Below are positions 8,554 to 16,193 of a stretch of DNA of 64,000 nucleotides, one piece after another. The stretch lies in contig CAWBGI010000007.1 of the NCBI GenBank assembly GCA_963788225.1, positions 124,001 through 188,000 of the forward strand, in the 5' to 3' direction. The translations under genes were made by a program, and so were the position numbers. The DNA is from Sulfotelmatobacter sp963788225 (GTDB lineage: Bacteria > Acidobacteriota > Terriglobia > Terriglobales > Acidobacteriaceae). The number at the start of each line of letters is the position of its first letter. Positions within the stretch are counted from its first letter, which is position 1. The notes beneath the pieces are model-generated. The model did not search any database. It was given only the letters and a program-made list of their open reading frames with translations, and had not been told where the DNA came from.

Positions 8554-10672
8554 ATGTCAAGAGTCACTGGGCCGGTGAAGCGCGCTATGGTATCTCGCGG
8601 CAAGGCAGCGATCGCCATTCCACCGTCGGCCTCGGCCGCGTTCGAGCACACGGAGCATCTGGACCTCGAGGCAGGAGTTGCGGGACCAGAAATACGCACT
8701 CGACCAGCACGCGATCGTCGCCACCACCGACGTGCATGGAACCATCACTTACGCGAACGACAAATTCTGCGCTATCAGCAAGTACACGCGCGACGAGCTG
8801 CTGGGTCAGAACCATCGCATCTTGAATTCTGGCTACCACTCCAGGGAGTTTTTCCAGCAGATGTATGGCACCATCGCGAATGGCAAAGTGTGGCATGGCG
8901 AGATTCGCAACCGCGCCAAGGATGGTTCCATCTACTGGGTCGCGGCCACGATCGTCCCTTTTCTCGACGCCGCGGGCAAGCCGCGGCAGTACATGGCAAT
9001 CCGCACCGATATCACGGAGAACAAGCGAGCCGACGAAGTGCGCGGACTGCTGGCAGCGGTGGTGAATTCCTCCGATGACGCCATCATCAGCAAGACTCTG
9101 AACGGAACGATCACCGCCTGGAATTCCGCCGCCGAGAAGTTATTCAGCTACACGGCAGCGGAGGCCGTAGGCAAGCCGATGCGGATGCTCATCCCTCAGG
9201 ATCGCGTGGACGAGGAGTCTGACATTCTGGCGCGAATTGGGCGCGGAGAGCGCGTTGAACATTTCGAAACGGTCCGGGTCCGTAAGGACGGCAGCAAGAT
9301 TGATATCTCTGCGACGATTTCGCCGATCAAGGACAGCAGCGGCACAATTGTTGGCGCCTCAAAGATCGCGCGCGACATCACCGCCAGGAAGCAGGCCGAT
9401 GAGCGGCTGGCCGATCAGGCGGAGGAACTCTCCCGGCAAGCCGACGAATTGCTGCGCTCGCGGGAGGCATTGGAAGACCAGGCCCGAATGCTCAAACTGG
9501 TCCTCGACAGCATGGGCGAGGGATTGGTAGCCGCCGACCTGGAAGGCCGCTTTCTCATCTGGAACGATTCCGCCACCAAGCTGATCGGCCGTGGCCCAGC
9601 CGGCTTGCCTACCGATCAGTGGACCCCTTATTACGGTTGCTATCTGCCCGACGGGGTGACGCCTTGCCCGACGGATCGTCTTCCGCTGATACAGGCCCTG
9701 CGCGGGGAATCGTTGCAAATGGAGTTGATGATTCAGACTCCGGGAACCGAAAGCAAGGCGCTTCTCGAATACACGGGGCGGCCCATGAGGGACAATCAGG
9801 GCAAGCTGTGCGGCGGCGTCGTGGCTTTCCGCGACATCACTCAAAGGCGAGCGGACGAGCAGAAAATTCACAAGCTCAACGAGGAACTCGAAGAGAGGGT
9901 GGCGCGGCGTACCGCGCAACTGGAGGCCGCCAACCAGGAATTGGAGGCTTTTACCTATTCCGTGTCCCATGATCTGCGGGCGCCGCTGCGGCACATTGGC
10001 GGTTTTTCCAGAATCTTGATCGAAGATTTTGCCGCCTCCATGGAGCCGGAAGCGCGGCAACATCTGCAGCGCATCGAAGACGGAGTTCACCGCATGGGGA
10101 TGCTGGTCGATGAACTGCTGAATCTGGCGCGGGTGGGCCGCCACGCTCTCAACCTCCAGGCCAACCGGCTGAATTCGATCATCGACGAGGTCATCTCCGT
10201 GCTGCAGCCTGAGATCAACGGCAGGGCCGTCAGTTGGACGATTGCCGACCTGCCGCCGGCGCAGTTCGATCCCATCCTGATCAAGCAGGTTTTTCAAAAC
10301 CTGGTGGCCAATGCCCTCAAGTTCACGCGTCCCCTCGAGCGTGCAGTCATTGAGGTCGGTTACCAGAACGACCACGGACAGACCGTCTTCTTCGTTCGCG
10401 ACAATGGGGTCGGCTTCAACATGAAGTATCAAGACAAACTGTTCGGCGTCTTCCAGCGTCTGCACCGGGCCGAAGATTTCGAAGGCACGGGAGTTGGCCT
10501 GGCCACGGTGCAACGCATCATTCACAAGCACGGAGGCCGGGTGTGGGCGGAAGCAGAACTCGATAAAGGCGCGACATTCTATTTCACTCTCAAAGCCGCT
10601 GAATCAAACGGAGCTAAGCCGGATGGGGTCAAGCCCTTCGAAAATTGCGCACAGCACAGGGGCAGGAGCTGA
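8554..10672 (+). CDS. Multi-PAS sensor histidine kinase (apparent frameshift)
   Basis: A soluble kinase of about 705 residues once one base is corrected. Three PAS domains (starting at DQHAIVATTDVHG, NSSDDAIISKTLNG and LDSMGEGLVAADL) lead to a coiled coil and a HisKA domain with the phospho-acceptor His in FTYSVSHDLRAPLRHIG. The HATPase domain has N box NLVANALKF, G1 DNGVGF and G2 GTGVGLA. The intact downstream frame has only TTG 8678 as start. The frame from ATG 8554 (AGGAAA upstream) ends in HTEHLDLE; dropping one G at 8670-8671 joins it to QELRDQKYALDQ, the usual lead-in of this kinase type. First gene of the phosphorelay cluster. Confidence 0.8.
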
Positions 10673-10675
10673 AGT

Positions 10676-11152
10676 ATGAACTCAACTGAAGTCGATATTC
10701 TTTTGGTCAACGATAGTGCCGAGGACGTGGACCTTACCCTCCATGCTTTGCACGCAGAGAATCTGGCCAACGGCATCTTCGTGGCCCGCGATGGGGAAGA
10801 AGCGTTGGATTTCTTATTCTGCTCCGGACCCCATGCCGGACGGTCTTTTGATCGTCCCCCGAAGCTAGTTCTGCTGGATCTGAAGCTTCCGAAGGTAGAT
10901 GGGATGCAAGTGCTCAAGCAGATCAAAAGCGATGCGCGCACCAAAGTCATACCCGTCGTCCTCATGACTTCTTCGAAGGAAGAAAAGGATTTGGTTGTCG
11001 GCTACAACCTGGGCGCCAACAGTTATATCCAGAAGCCGGTGGACTTCGACGCGTTCCGGAAAGTGGTGAAGTTGCTGGGATTGTACTGGCTGGTCGTGAA
11101 TCAGCCTCCCATAACCGATGGCAAGCTCCACGCCGTGGGGCAGGCGAAATGA
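10676..11152 (+). CDS. Single-domain response regulator (Rcp1-like)
   Basis: A 158-residue stand-alone receiver domain. The phospho-acceptor Asp lies in LVLLDLKLPKVDG, the Thr/Ser in VLMTSS and the Lys in SYIQKPVDF. The acidic pocket reads VNDSAED in place of the usual VEDNPED, so one of the two acidic residues is Asn. The C-terminal LYWLVVNQPP segment is typical of Rcp1-type regulators paired with PAS or phytochrome kinases. It starts 3 bases after the kinase stop and overlaps the next gene by 4 bp, so it probably receives phosphate from the neighbouring kinases. Confidence 0.85.
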   Translation: MNSTEVDILLVNDSAEDVDLTLHALHAENLANGIFVARDGEEALDFLFCSGPHAGRSFDRPPKLVLLDLKLPKVDGMQVLKQIKSDARTKVIPVVLMTSSKEEKDLVVGYNLGANSYIQKPVDFDAFRKVVKLLGLYWLVVNQPPITDGKLHAVGQAK

Positions 11153-12345
11153 GCAGTGCCGGAACCCAACTCGGGAAGCAGGACTCCGCAGGGCCTGAGG
11201 TGAAGTTGCACGCCTTGCTGGTAGAAGACAACGCCCTTGACGCCGCGCTGGTGGTGCGGGCGCTCTGCAAAGACGGTTTTGATGTCACGGCCGATGTCGT
11301 GCAAGACGAAGCTGCCTTTACCCGGGCTGTGCGCACGCGTCCGCCAGAGGTGGTGCTGGCCGATTACAACCTGCCCAGTTGGAAAGGGATGGAAACGCTG
11401 AGGGTGCTGCACAGCGAAAGTCTGGACGTCCCGATGATTCTGGTCTCGGGCGCGCTGGGCGACGTGACCGCCGTCGAATGCATCCGGCAGGGGGCCACGG
11501 ATTACGTCCTCAAAGATGGGTTGGCGCGCTTGCCGCAAGTCATTCGCCGCGCTCTGCGCGAAAAACGCGAGCGCACTTTGCGCCATCAGGTGGAAGAAGA
11601 CTTGGCCCGGAAAGCGGACGAACTGGCGCGCTCCAATGCCGACCTGGAGCAGTTCGCCTATGTGGCTTCGCATGATCTGCAGGAACCATTGCGCATGGTG
11701 ACGGCCTACACGCAGCTTCTGGCCGAACGCTATCGCGGCAAGCTTGACGAGAATGCCGACAAGTTTATCGGCTACGCCAGCGAAGGGGCGCAGCGCATGC
11801 AGGTGCTCATTCAGGATCTGCTGGCATTTTCGCGAGTTGGCCGAAGCGGGACCATCAGCGCGAGCGTCGATTGCAATGCCGTGATGAAAGACGTGCTGCA
11901 AACTCTGGCGCCGGCCATTCAGGAAAGCGGAGCCGGCATCACCCATGATGACCTTCCGGTCGTGTGGGCGGATCGCACGCAGGTGGCGCAGATTTTCCAG
12001 AACCTGATCGGCAACGCCATCAAGTTTCGCGGGACAGAGCCGCCGCAGGTTTTGGTGCAGGCCGAAAAGGACGGCGAGCGCTGGCGGTTCAGAATCGCGG
12101 ACAACGGGATCGGAATTGCACCTGAGTACGCGGAAACGATCTTTGTCGCCTTCCAACGCCTGCACGCGCGCAATGAATACGCGGGCAACGGCATCGGCCT
12201 GGCCATCTGCAAGAAGATCGTCGAGCGCAACGGCGGCAAAATCTGGGTGGAGTCGCAGGCCGGGTACGGATCCACCTTCATGTTTACCCTGCCCTGCCCT
12301 GGTCCCGATGGAAAGCCTGACCGGAAGGAAGAGGCGCGGGGATGA
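11149..12345 (+). CDS. Receiver-histidine kinase hybrid (REC-HisKA-HATPase)
   Basis: A 398-residue soluble protein. An N-terminal receiver domain (HALLVEDNALD, phospho-Asp in VVLADYNLPSWKG, Lys in DYVLKDG) is followed by a short coiled coil. The kinase core has HisKA with His in FAYVASHDLQEPLRM, N box NLIGNAIKF, G1 DNGIGIAP and G2 GNGIGLAI. The receiver-first order fits an intermediate of a phosphorelay rather than a primary sensor, because no sensory domain is present. It overlaps both neighbours by 4 bp (ATGA), indicating translational coupling. Confidence 0.87.
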   Translation: MSSAGTQLGKQDSAGPEVKLHALLVEDNALDAALVVRALCKDGFDVTADVVQDEAAFTRAVRTRPPEVVLADYNLPSWKGMETLRVLHSESLDVPMILVSGALGDVTAVECIRQGATDYVLKDGLARLPQVIRRALREKRERTLRHQVEEDLARKADELARSNADLEQFAYVASHDLQEPLRMVTAYTQLLAERYRGKLDENADKFIGYASEGAQRMQVLIQDLLAFSRVGRSGTISASVDCNAVMKDVLQTLAPAIQESGAGITHDDLPVVWADRTQVAQIFQNLIGNAIKFRGTEPPQVLVQAEKDGERWRFRIADNGIGIAPEYAETIFVAFQRLHARNEYAGNGIGLAICKKIVERNGGKIWVESQAGYGSTFMFTLPCPGPDGKPDRKEEARG

Positions 12346-12779
12346 AGCCGGCGCCCGATGTCCTAGTCGTGGATGACAATCCCGCCGATGTGGCCCTGGT
12401 TTGCGAGGCACTGGCGGGAAGCAAGCATCGCAGCAAGATCAACAGCGTTGGCGACGGCGTGGAGGCGATGGCCTTTTTGAATCGCAGGGACAAGTACGTG
12501 AACGCGATCCAGCCGGATCTGGTGATCCTCGATCTGAATCTGCCGAAAAAAGATGGGCTGGCGGTGTTGGCCGCGATGAAGGCAGGCCCGGACCTGCGGC
12601 GGATTCCGGTCGTCATCTTCAGCACTTCCTTGTTGCGCAAGGATATTGTACGCAGCTACGAAATGGGAGCGAATTGCTACGTCGCCAAGCCGGGAAATCT
12701 GAATGACTTTTTTTCCGCCATCCAGTCGATTGAAGAATTCTGGTTCGGGTTTGTAAACCTGCCGCCACGAGGAGAATGA
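12342..12779 (+). CDS. Single-domain response regulator
   Basis: A 145-residue stand-alone receiver of the same Rcp1-like type as the regulator two genes upstream. VLVVDDNPADV carries the acidic pocket, LVILDLNLPKKDG the phospho-Asp, VIFSTS the switch residue and CYVAKPGNL the Lys. It ends in FWFGFVNLPPRGE, a variant of the Rcp1 C-terminal motif. The 4-bp ATGA overlaps on both sides fix its place in the operon. No output domain is present, so it must act by protein contact or phosphotransfer. Confidence 0.87.
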   Translation: MKPAPDVLVVDDNPADVALVCEALAGSKHRSKINSVGDGVEAMAFLNRRDKYVNAIQPDLVILDLNLPKKDGLAVLAAMKAGPDLRRIPVVIFSTSLLRKDIVRSYEMGANCYVAKPGNLNDFFSAIQSIEEFWFGFVNLPPRGE

Positions 12780-14380
12780 TGGATTCCAAAACCACGCAAG
12801 TATTGCTTATCGAAGACAACCCCGGCGACGCCGACCTGGTGCGCCTGCGGCTGGTGGAAGGCGCCTCTCCGGTCAGCGTGAACTGCGTCAACCGGCTGGC
12901 CGACGGGCTTGCCTCCCTTACGGTCGAAACTCCATCGGTAGTGTTGCTGGATCTGAACCTGCCCGACAGCCGCGGCGCGGAAACCTTTCGCCGGGTCATA
13001 GACCACGCGCCCCATGTGCCGGTGGTCGTGCTTTCCGGCCAGGATGATGAGGCGCTGGCGATGAAGGCCGTACATCAGGGAGTACAGGACTATCTGGTCA
13101 AAGGCGATTTATCGAGCAAGCATCTGGAGCGCGCCATCCGTTATGCCGTGGAACGCCAAGCCCTTCTGCGCTCCCTCGAAATCACTCAAAAGCAGCAACT
13201 GGAGTTCAAGAACCAGTTCCTGTCGCACGTCTCGCATGAATTGCGAACACCGCTGACCTGCATTCATCAGTACGTGACTCTGCTTCTGGACGGGCTGGCG
13301 GGCGCCATGACTCCGGAACAAAATGACCATCTCAAGACCGTCTTGAAGAGCGTCAATCAGTTGCACGCCATGCTTCGCGACCTGCTCGAAGCCACCCGAG
13401 CCGAGGGCGGCAAGATGAGGGTCGAGCCACGCTGCATCGCACTGAATGAGCTGATTCAGCAGACCACTGCAATGATGCGCCCGATGGCCGACGAAAAAAA
13501 GATCGGGCTGGAAATTGGATTGGACCAACGGCTGCCGCTGGTACACGCCGACCCCGACCGCGTGCTCGAGGTGCTCATCAACCTGGTGGACAATGCCATC
13601 AAGTTCACGCCCGCCGAAGGCTCGGTGATGGTCCAGGCCAGCATGGTGGATGCTGACCCGGGCTATGCCTACATCTCGGTCAGCGACAGCGGGCGCGGCA
13701 TTGGTCCGGAGGCCAAAGCGCTGATCTTTGAACGCCTCTATCAGGATCCCGATTCGGTCGACAACAACCGCTCTGGATTGGGGCTGGGACTATTTATCTG
13801 CCGGGAAATCATCCGGCTGCATGGGGGACGCATCTGGGTTTCGAGCGAACCCGGCCAGGGCAGTACATTCACCTTCACTCTGCCGAATTACTCGCTGGCC
13901 GAACTGCTGGCTCCGGTCATCACGTATCAAGGTCGTCTGCGGCCGTCTTTTGTGCTGGTGCGGGTCGAACTCACGCCGCGTTCCAATCTTCCGCGGGGCA
14001 ATTGGAAGGAAACCTGGATGCAATGTCTGGACATTCTGCGGCGCTGCGTCTACCTCGACAAAGACCTGGTTCTGCCGCCGATGGGAACGGCGGGAACTAC
14101 CGAGACGTTCTTTGTCGTGGCTTCGACAGACTTGGAACGTTCCGCGATCATGACCACACGCATCCGCGAGCAACTGGAGCGGCTGGGCGACCTCAAAACC
14201 AAATGTAGGGTGACCATCACCACTCTCCCAGTGGAACTTCCGGCCGAAAACCTTGGCGGAACGCTGCCGGGGCAGAGTTTGGAGCAGCAGGTTCACGGCG
14301 TGGCGAACTGCGTGACGCAGATGATTTTATCGAGCAGAGAAAGAAGACAGGTGAGCGCTGCCAAGAGCGCCCAAGTCTGA
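12776..14380 (+). CDS. Receiver-histidine kinase hybrid with GGDEF-like C-terminus
   Basis: A 534-residue protein. It has a receiver domain (VLLIEDNPGDADL, phospho-Asp in VVLLDLNLPDSRG), then HisKA with His in FLSHVSHELRTPLTCIHQY, and HATPase with NLVDNAIKF, DSGRGIGPE and GLGLGLFI. About 150 residues follow the ATPase (from SLAELLAPVITYQG). Their pattern of FVLVRVEL, a helix with LDILRRCVYLDKD, FFVVASTDLERS and RIREQLERL resembles a GGDEF fold without the GGDEF motif, so it would be a degenerate, non-cyclase domain. This last point is inference from pattern alone. ATG 12776 overlaps the upstream stop. Confidence 0.82.
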   Translation: MMDSKTTQVLLIEDNPGDADLVRLRLVEGASPVSVNCVNRLADGLASLTVETPSVVLLDLNLPDSRGAETFRRVIDHAPHVPVVVLSGQDDEALAMKAVHQGVQDYLVKGDLSSKHLERAIRYAVERQALLRSLEITQKQQLEFKNQFLSHVSHELRTPLTCIHQYVTLLLDGLAGAMTPEQNDHLKTVLKSVNQLHAMLRDLLEATRAEGGKMRVEPRCIALNELIQQTTAMMRPMADEKKIGLEIGLDQRLPLVHADPDRVLEVLINLVDNAIKFTPAEGSVMVQASMVDADPGYAYISVSDSGRGIGPEAKALIFERLYQDPDSVDNNRSGLGLGLFICREIIRLHGGRIWVSSEPGQGSTFTFTLPNYSLAELLAPVITYQGRLRPSFVLVRVELTPRSNLPRGNWKETWMQCLDILRRCVYLDKDLVLPPMGTAGTTETFFVVASTDLERSAIMTTRIREQLERLGDLKTKCRVTITTLPVELPAENLGGTLPGQSLEQQVHGVANCVTQMILSSRERRQVSAAKSAQV

Positions 14381-14422
14381 AACTCGTGAGCTCACAAATA
14401 AAAAATACAAGGAGAATTTCAA

Positions 14423-14824
14423 ATGCCAAGACCAAAGATTCTGGTAGTCGACGACGATCCCGACCTGGTGCGAGCCCTGAGGCTGCGCTTGCGGGCCAAC
14501 AACTATGATGTCGCCACCGCTTCCGATGGCTACACCGCCATTGCCTCAGCCCAGAAGGAGCGCCCTGCCTTGATCATTCTCGATCTCGGCCTGCCTGTCG
14601 GCGATGGCTTTGTGGTTCTCGACCGGCTGCAGAACAGCGACAGCCTGTCGGGAGTTCCTGTGATCGTGCTGAGCGCACGTGATCCGCAGATGAACGAAGA
14701 ACGCGCCCTGAAGGCAGGGGCGGCAGCATTCTTTCAGAAGCCTGCTGACAACGACGAACTGCTGAACGTGATTCGGGTGAGCCTGGGACCGGGGACTGCG
14801 CAGCAGGCGCCCTGGCCGTCGTAA
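14423..14824 (+). CDS. Single-domain response regulator (OmpR-type receiver)
   Basis: A 133-residue receiver: ILVVDDDPDLVRALRLRL, phospho-Asp in LIILDLGLPVGDG, VIVLSA and FFQKPADNDELL. It is closer to OmpR/PhoP-type receivers than to the two Rcp1-like ones upstream and has no DNA-binding domain. It is separated from the kinase by 42 bp with its own AAGGAG site, so it may be co-transcribed but not translationally coupled. Last gene of the phosphorelay cluster. Confidence 0.85.
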   Translation: MPRPKILVVDDDPDLVRALRLRLRANNYDVATASDGYTAIASAQKERPALIILDLGLPVGDGFVVLDRLQNSDSLSGVPVIVLSARDPQMNEERALKAGAAAFFQKPADNDELLNVIRVSLGPGTAQQAPWPS

Positions 14825-14877
14825 GGGCGCCGCACATTTATCCTTTTCCCGGCTCCTTCGAAGGGCGCACCGATGGC

Positions 14878-15972
14878 CTATCGCAGGGCATTGAGTCCGT
14901 CGCTTGCCTTCTTGAAGCTCGGATCGATGTCGAGCGCCCTTTGAAAAGATGCCCGTGCGTTGGCCGTGTCGCCGGCGGCTTTGTAGGCACGTCCGAGTCC
15001 GTACTGCGCGGTGGCGGATTTCGGGTAGTCAACGGCATTCGCCTTCAACAGTTCGATTGCGCCGGGAAAGTCACTCATCTTCACCATCTGATAGCCGATG
15101 AACTCCACTCCATCACGTGTGTCTGTTCCCGGGTTGGCCGTGCGAAATGTCCGATAGGTCCACACTACGGAAACCACATCGCTGCGCTCGTAGTAAAGCT
15201 GTTCCAGCATCTGTTGCAATGGTGTGCGCTCGAATTGCGGTGGACTGAAATAGCCAACATCGAAGTTCTCATTTGGCGTGATGGATTGCAGCGTCACTGA
15301 GTTCAGCTCTTTCCCGGTAGCGATCTCCACCTCCCGCACAGTGAAGGGGAACAGTACGCCGTTCACGGGGCGGTAGTCCCCGAACCGGTTCTCGGATTGC
15401 ACTGCCGCTCCGAAGGCATGCACAGGGGCGACGCGGCGTTCGCCCAGAATGAGAAATGATTGGCGATCCAAAAACAGGTCCTTCTCGAAACCATCCGCGA
15501 GAGTCACATGTAACTTGTAAACCGGTTTGCCGGCGAAGAGTTCCTCTCCCGCAAGTTCTATGCGCGCGCCTAGCATCGCGGCATCGGCCAAAGAGTCGAT
15601 CAATTCCGTGCCATGCCGGGTGGCGGCGGCCGCGGCTCCCACCGTCCGCAGAACAACACCCGGCTCCGAATAGTACTCCCACGCGCTCCCATCAAAGCCT
15701 TCGTTCACATCCACCTTCAGGTTTTTAGGATCGCCGAGGGTTCTGTAGTAGGGCCGCATCTTGGCCATATAGCCGTTGGGCATGACGAAATCGCCCTCGC
15801 GATAGGTGAGGCGAAAAACGATGGAGCGGATGGCGTCGATCTTCTGTTGCCCGCCGAGCGCCTCGATATGCCGGGCCACGATCCCTTCAACCGTTAAGGG
15901 CTGTTGACCGTTTCCTGGGATCGGCAAAGCAAACGCTAATGTTACGAGAAAGGGAAGGATACGCTTGATCAT
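14878..15972 (-). CDS. Secreted protein with lipoprotein-sorting-like domain and TPR
   Basis: A 364-residue exported protein. Signal peptide MIKRILPFLVTLAFALPIPG, then a helix with the motif ARHIEALGGQQKIDAIRS typical of the LolA/LolB-like outer-membrane lipoprotein-sorting superfamily in Acidobacteriota. A beta-rich domain follows (FLDRQSFLILGERR, GVLFPFTVREVE), and the C-terminus has two TPR motifs (AIELLKANAVDYPKSATAQYGLG and ARASFQRALDIDPSF). It probably acts at the cell envelope. ATG 15972 is chosen because the further upstream frame (to 16134) carries no signal peptide. Convergent with the phosphorelay cluster. Confidence 0.75.
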   Translation of the reverse strand: MIKRILPFLVTLAFALPIPGNGQQPLTVEGIVARHIEALGGQQKIDAIRSIVFRLTYREGDFVMPNGYMAKMRPYYRTLGDPKNLKVDVNEGFDGSAWEYYSEPGVVLRTVGAAAAATRHGTELIDSLADAAMLGARIELAGEELFAGKPVYKLHVTLADGFEKDLFLDRQSFLILGERRVAPVHAFGAAVQSENRFGDYRPVNGVLFPFTVREVEIATGKELNSVTLQSITPNENFDVGYFSPPQFERTPLQQMLEQLYYERSDVVSVVWTYRTFRTANPGTDTRDGVEFIGYQMVKMSDFPGAIELLKANAVDYPKSATAQYGLGRAYKAAGDTANARASFQRALDIDPSFKKASDGLNALR

Positions 15973-16135
15973 ACGGGAGCTCGGAAACAAGCCCGGGGTG
16001 TTTGGACGTCTGCAACTCGAATTTGTCATCGGAGAAGCTTCTCGTCCCGTCCCACGGTAACCTGTTCCCTCCCAGTTAGATACAAGATTCCACACACGCC
16101 TCCACAAAATCGTACATAGTTTACGGGAAGCCATC

Positions 16136-16141
16136 TATAAT
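16136..16141 (+). promoter_or_regulatory. Candidate -10 element for the NtrB-like kinase
   Basis: A perfect TATAAT. No clear -35 is seen at 16-18 bp. A transcript from here would begin near 16148, which would exclude the TTG at 16143 as start and favour ATG 16182 or 16194. Confidence 0.4.
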
Positions 16142-16193
16142 CTTGGAAGTTGCTTTGGATAAGGCACTTAGCAGCCCCAATATGGGAAACAAC

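Noticed and set aside
9359..12411. Long minus-strand open frames (390 and 436 codons) opposite the kinase cluster
   Set aside because: Antisense shadows of strong histidine kinase genes, caused by third-position GC bias; no motifs.
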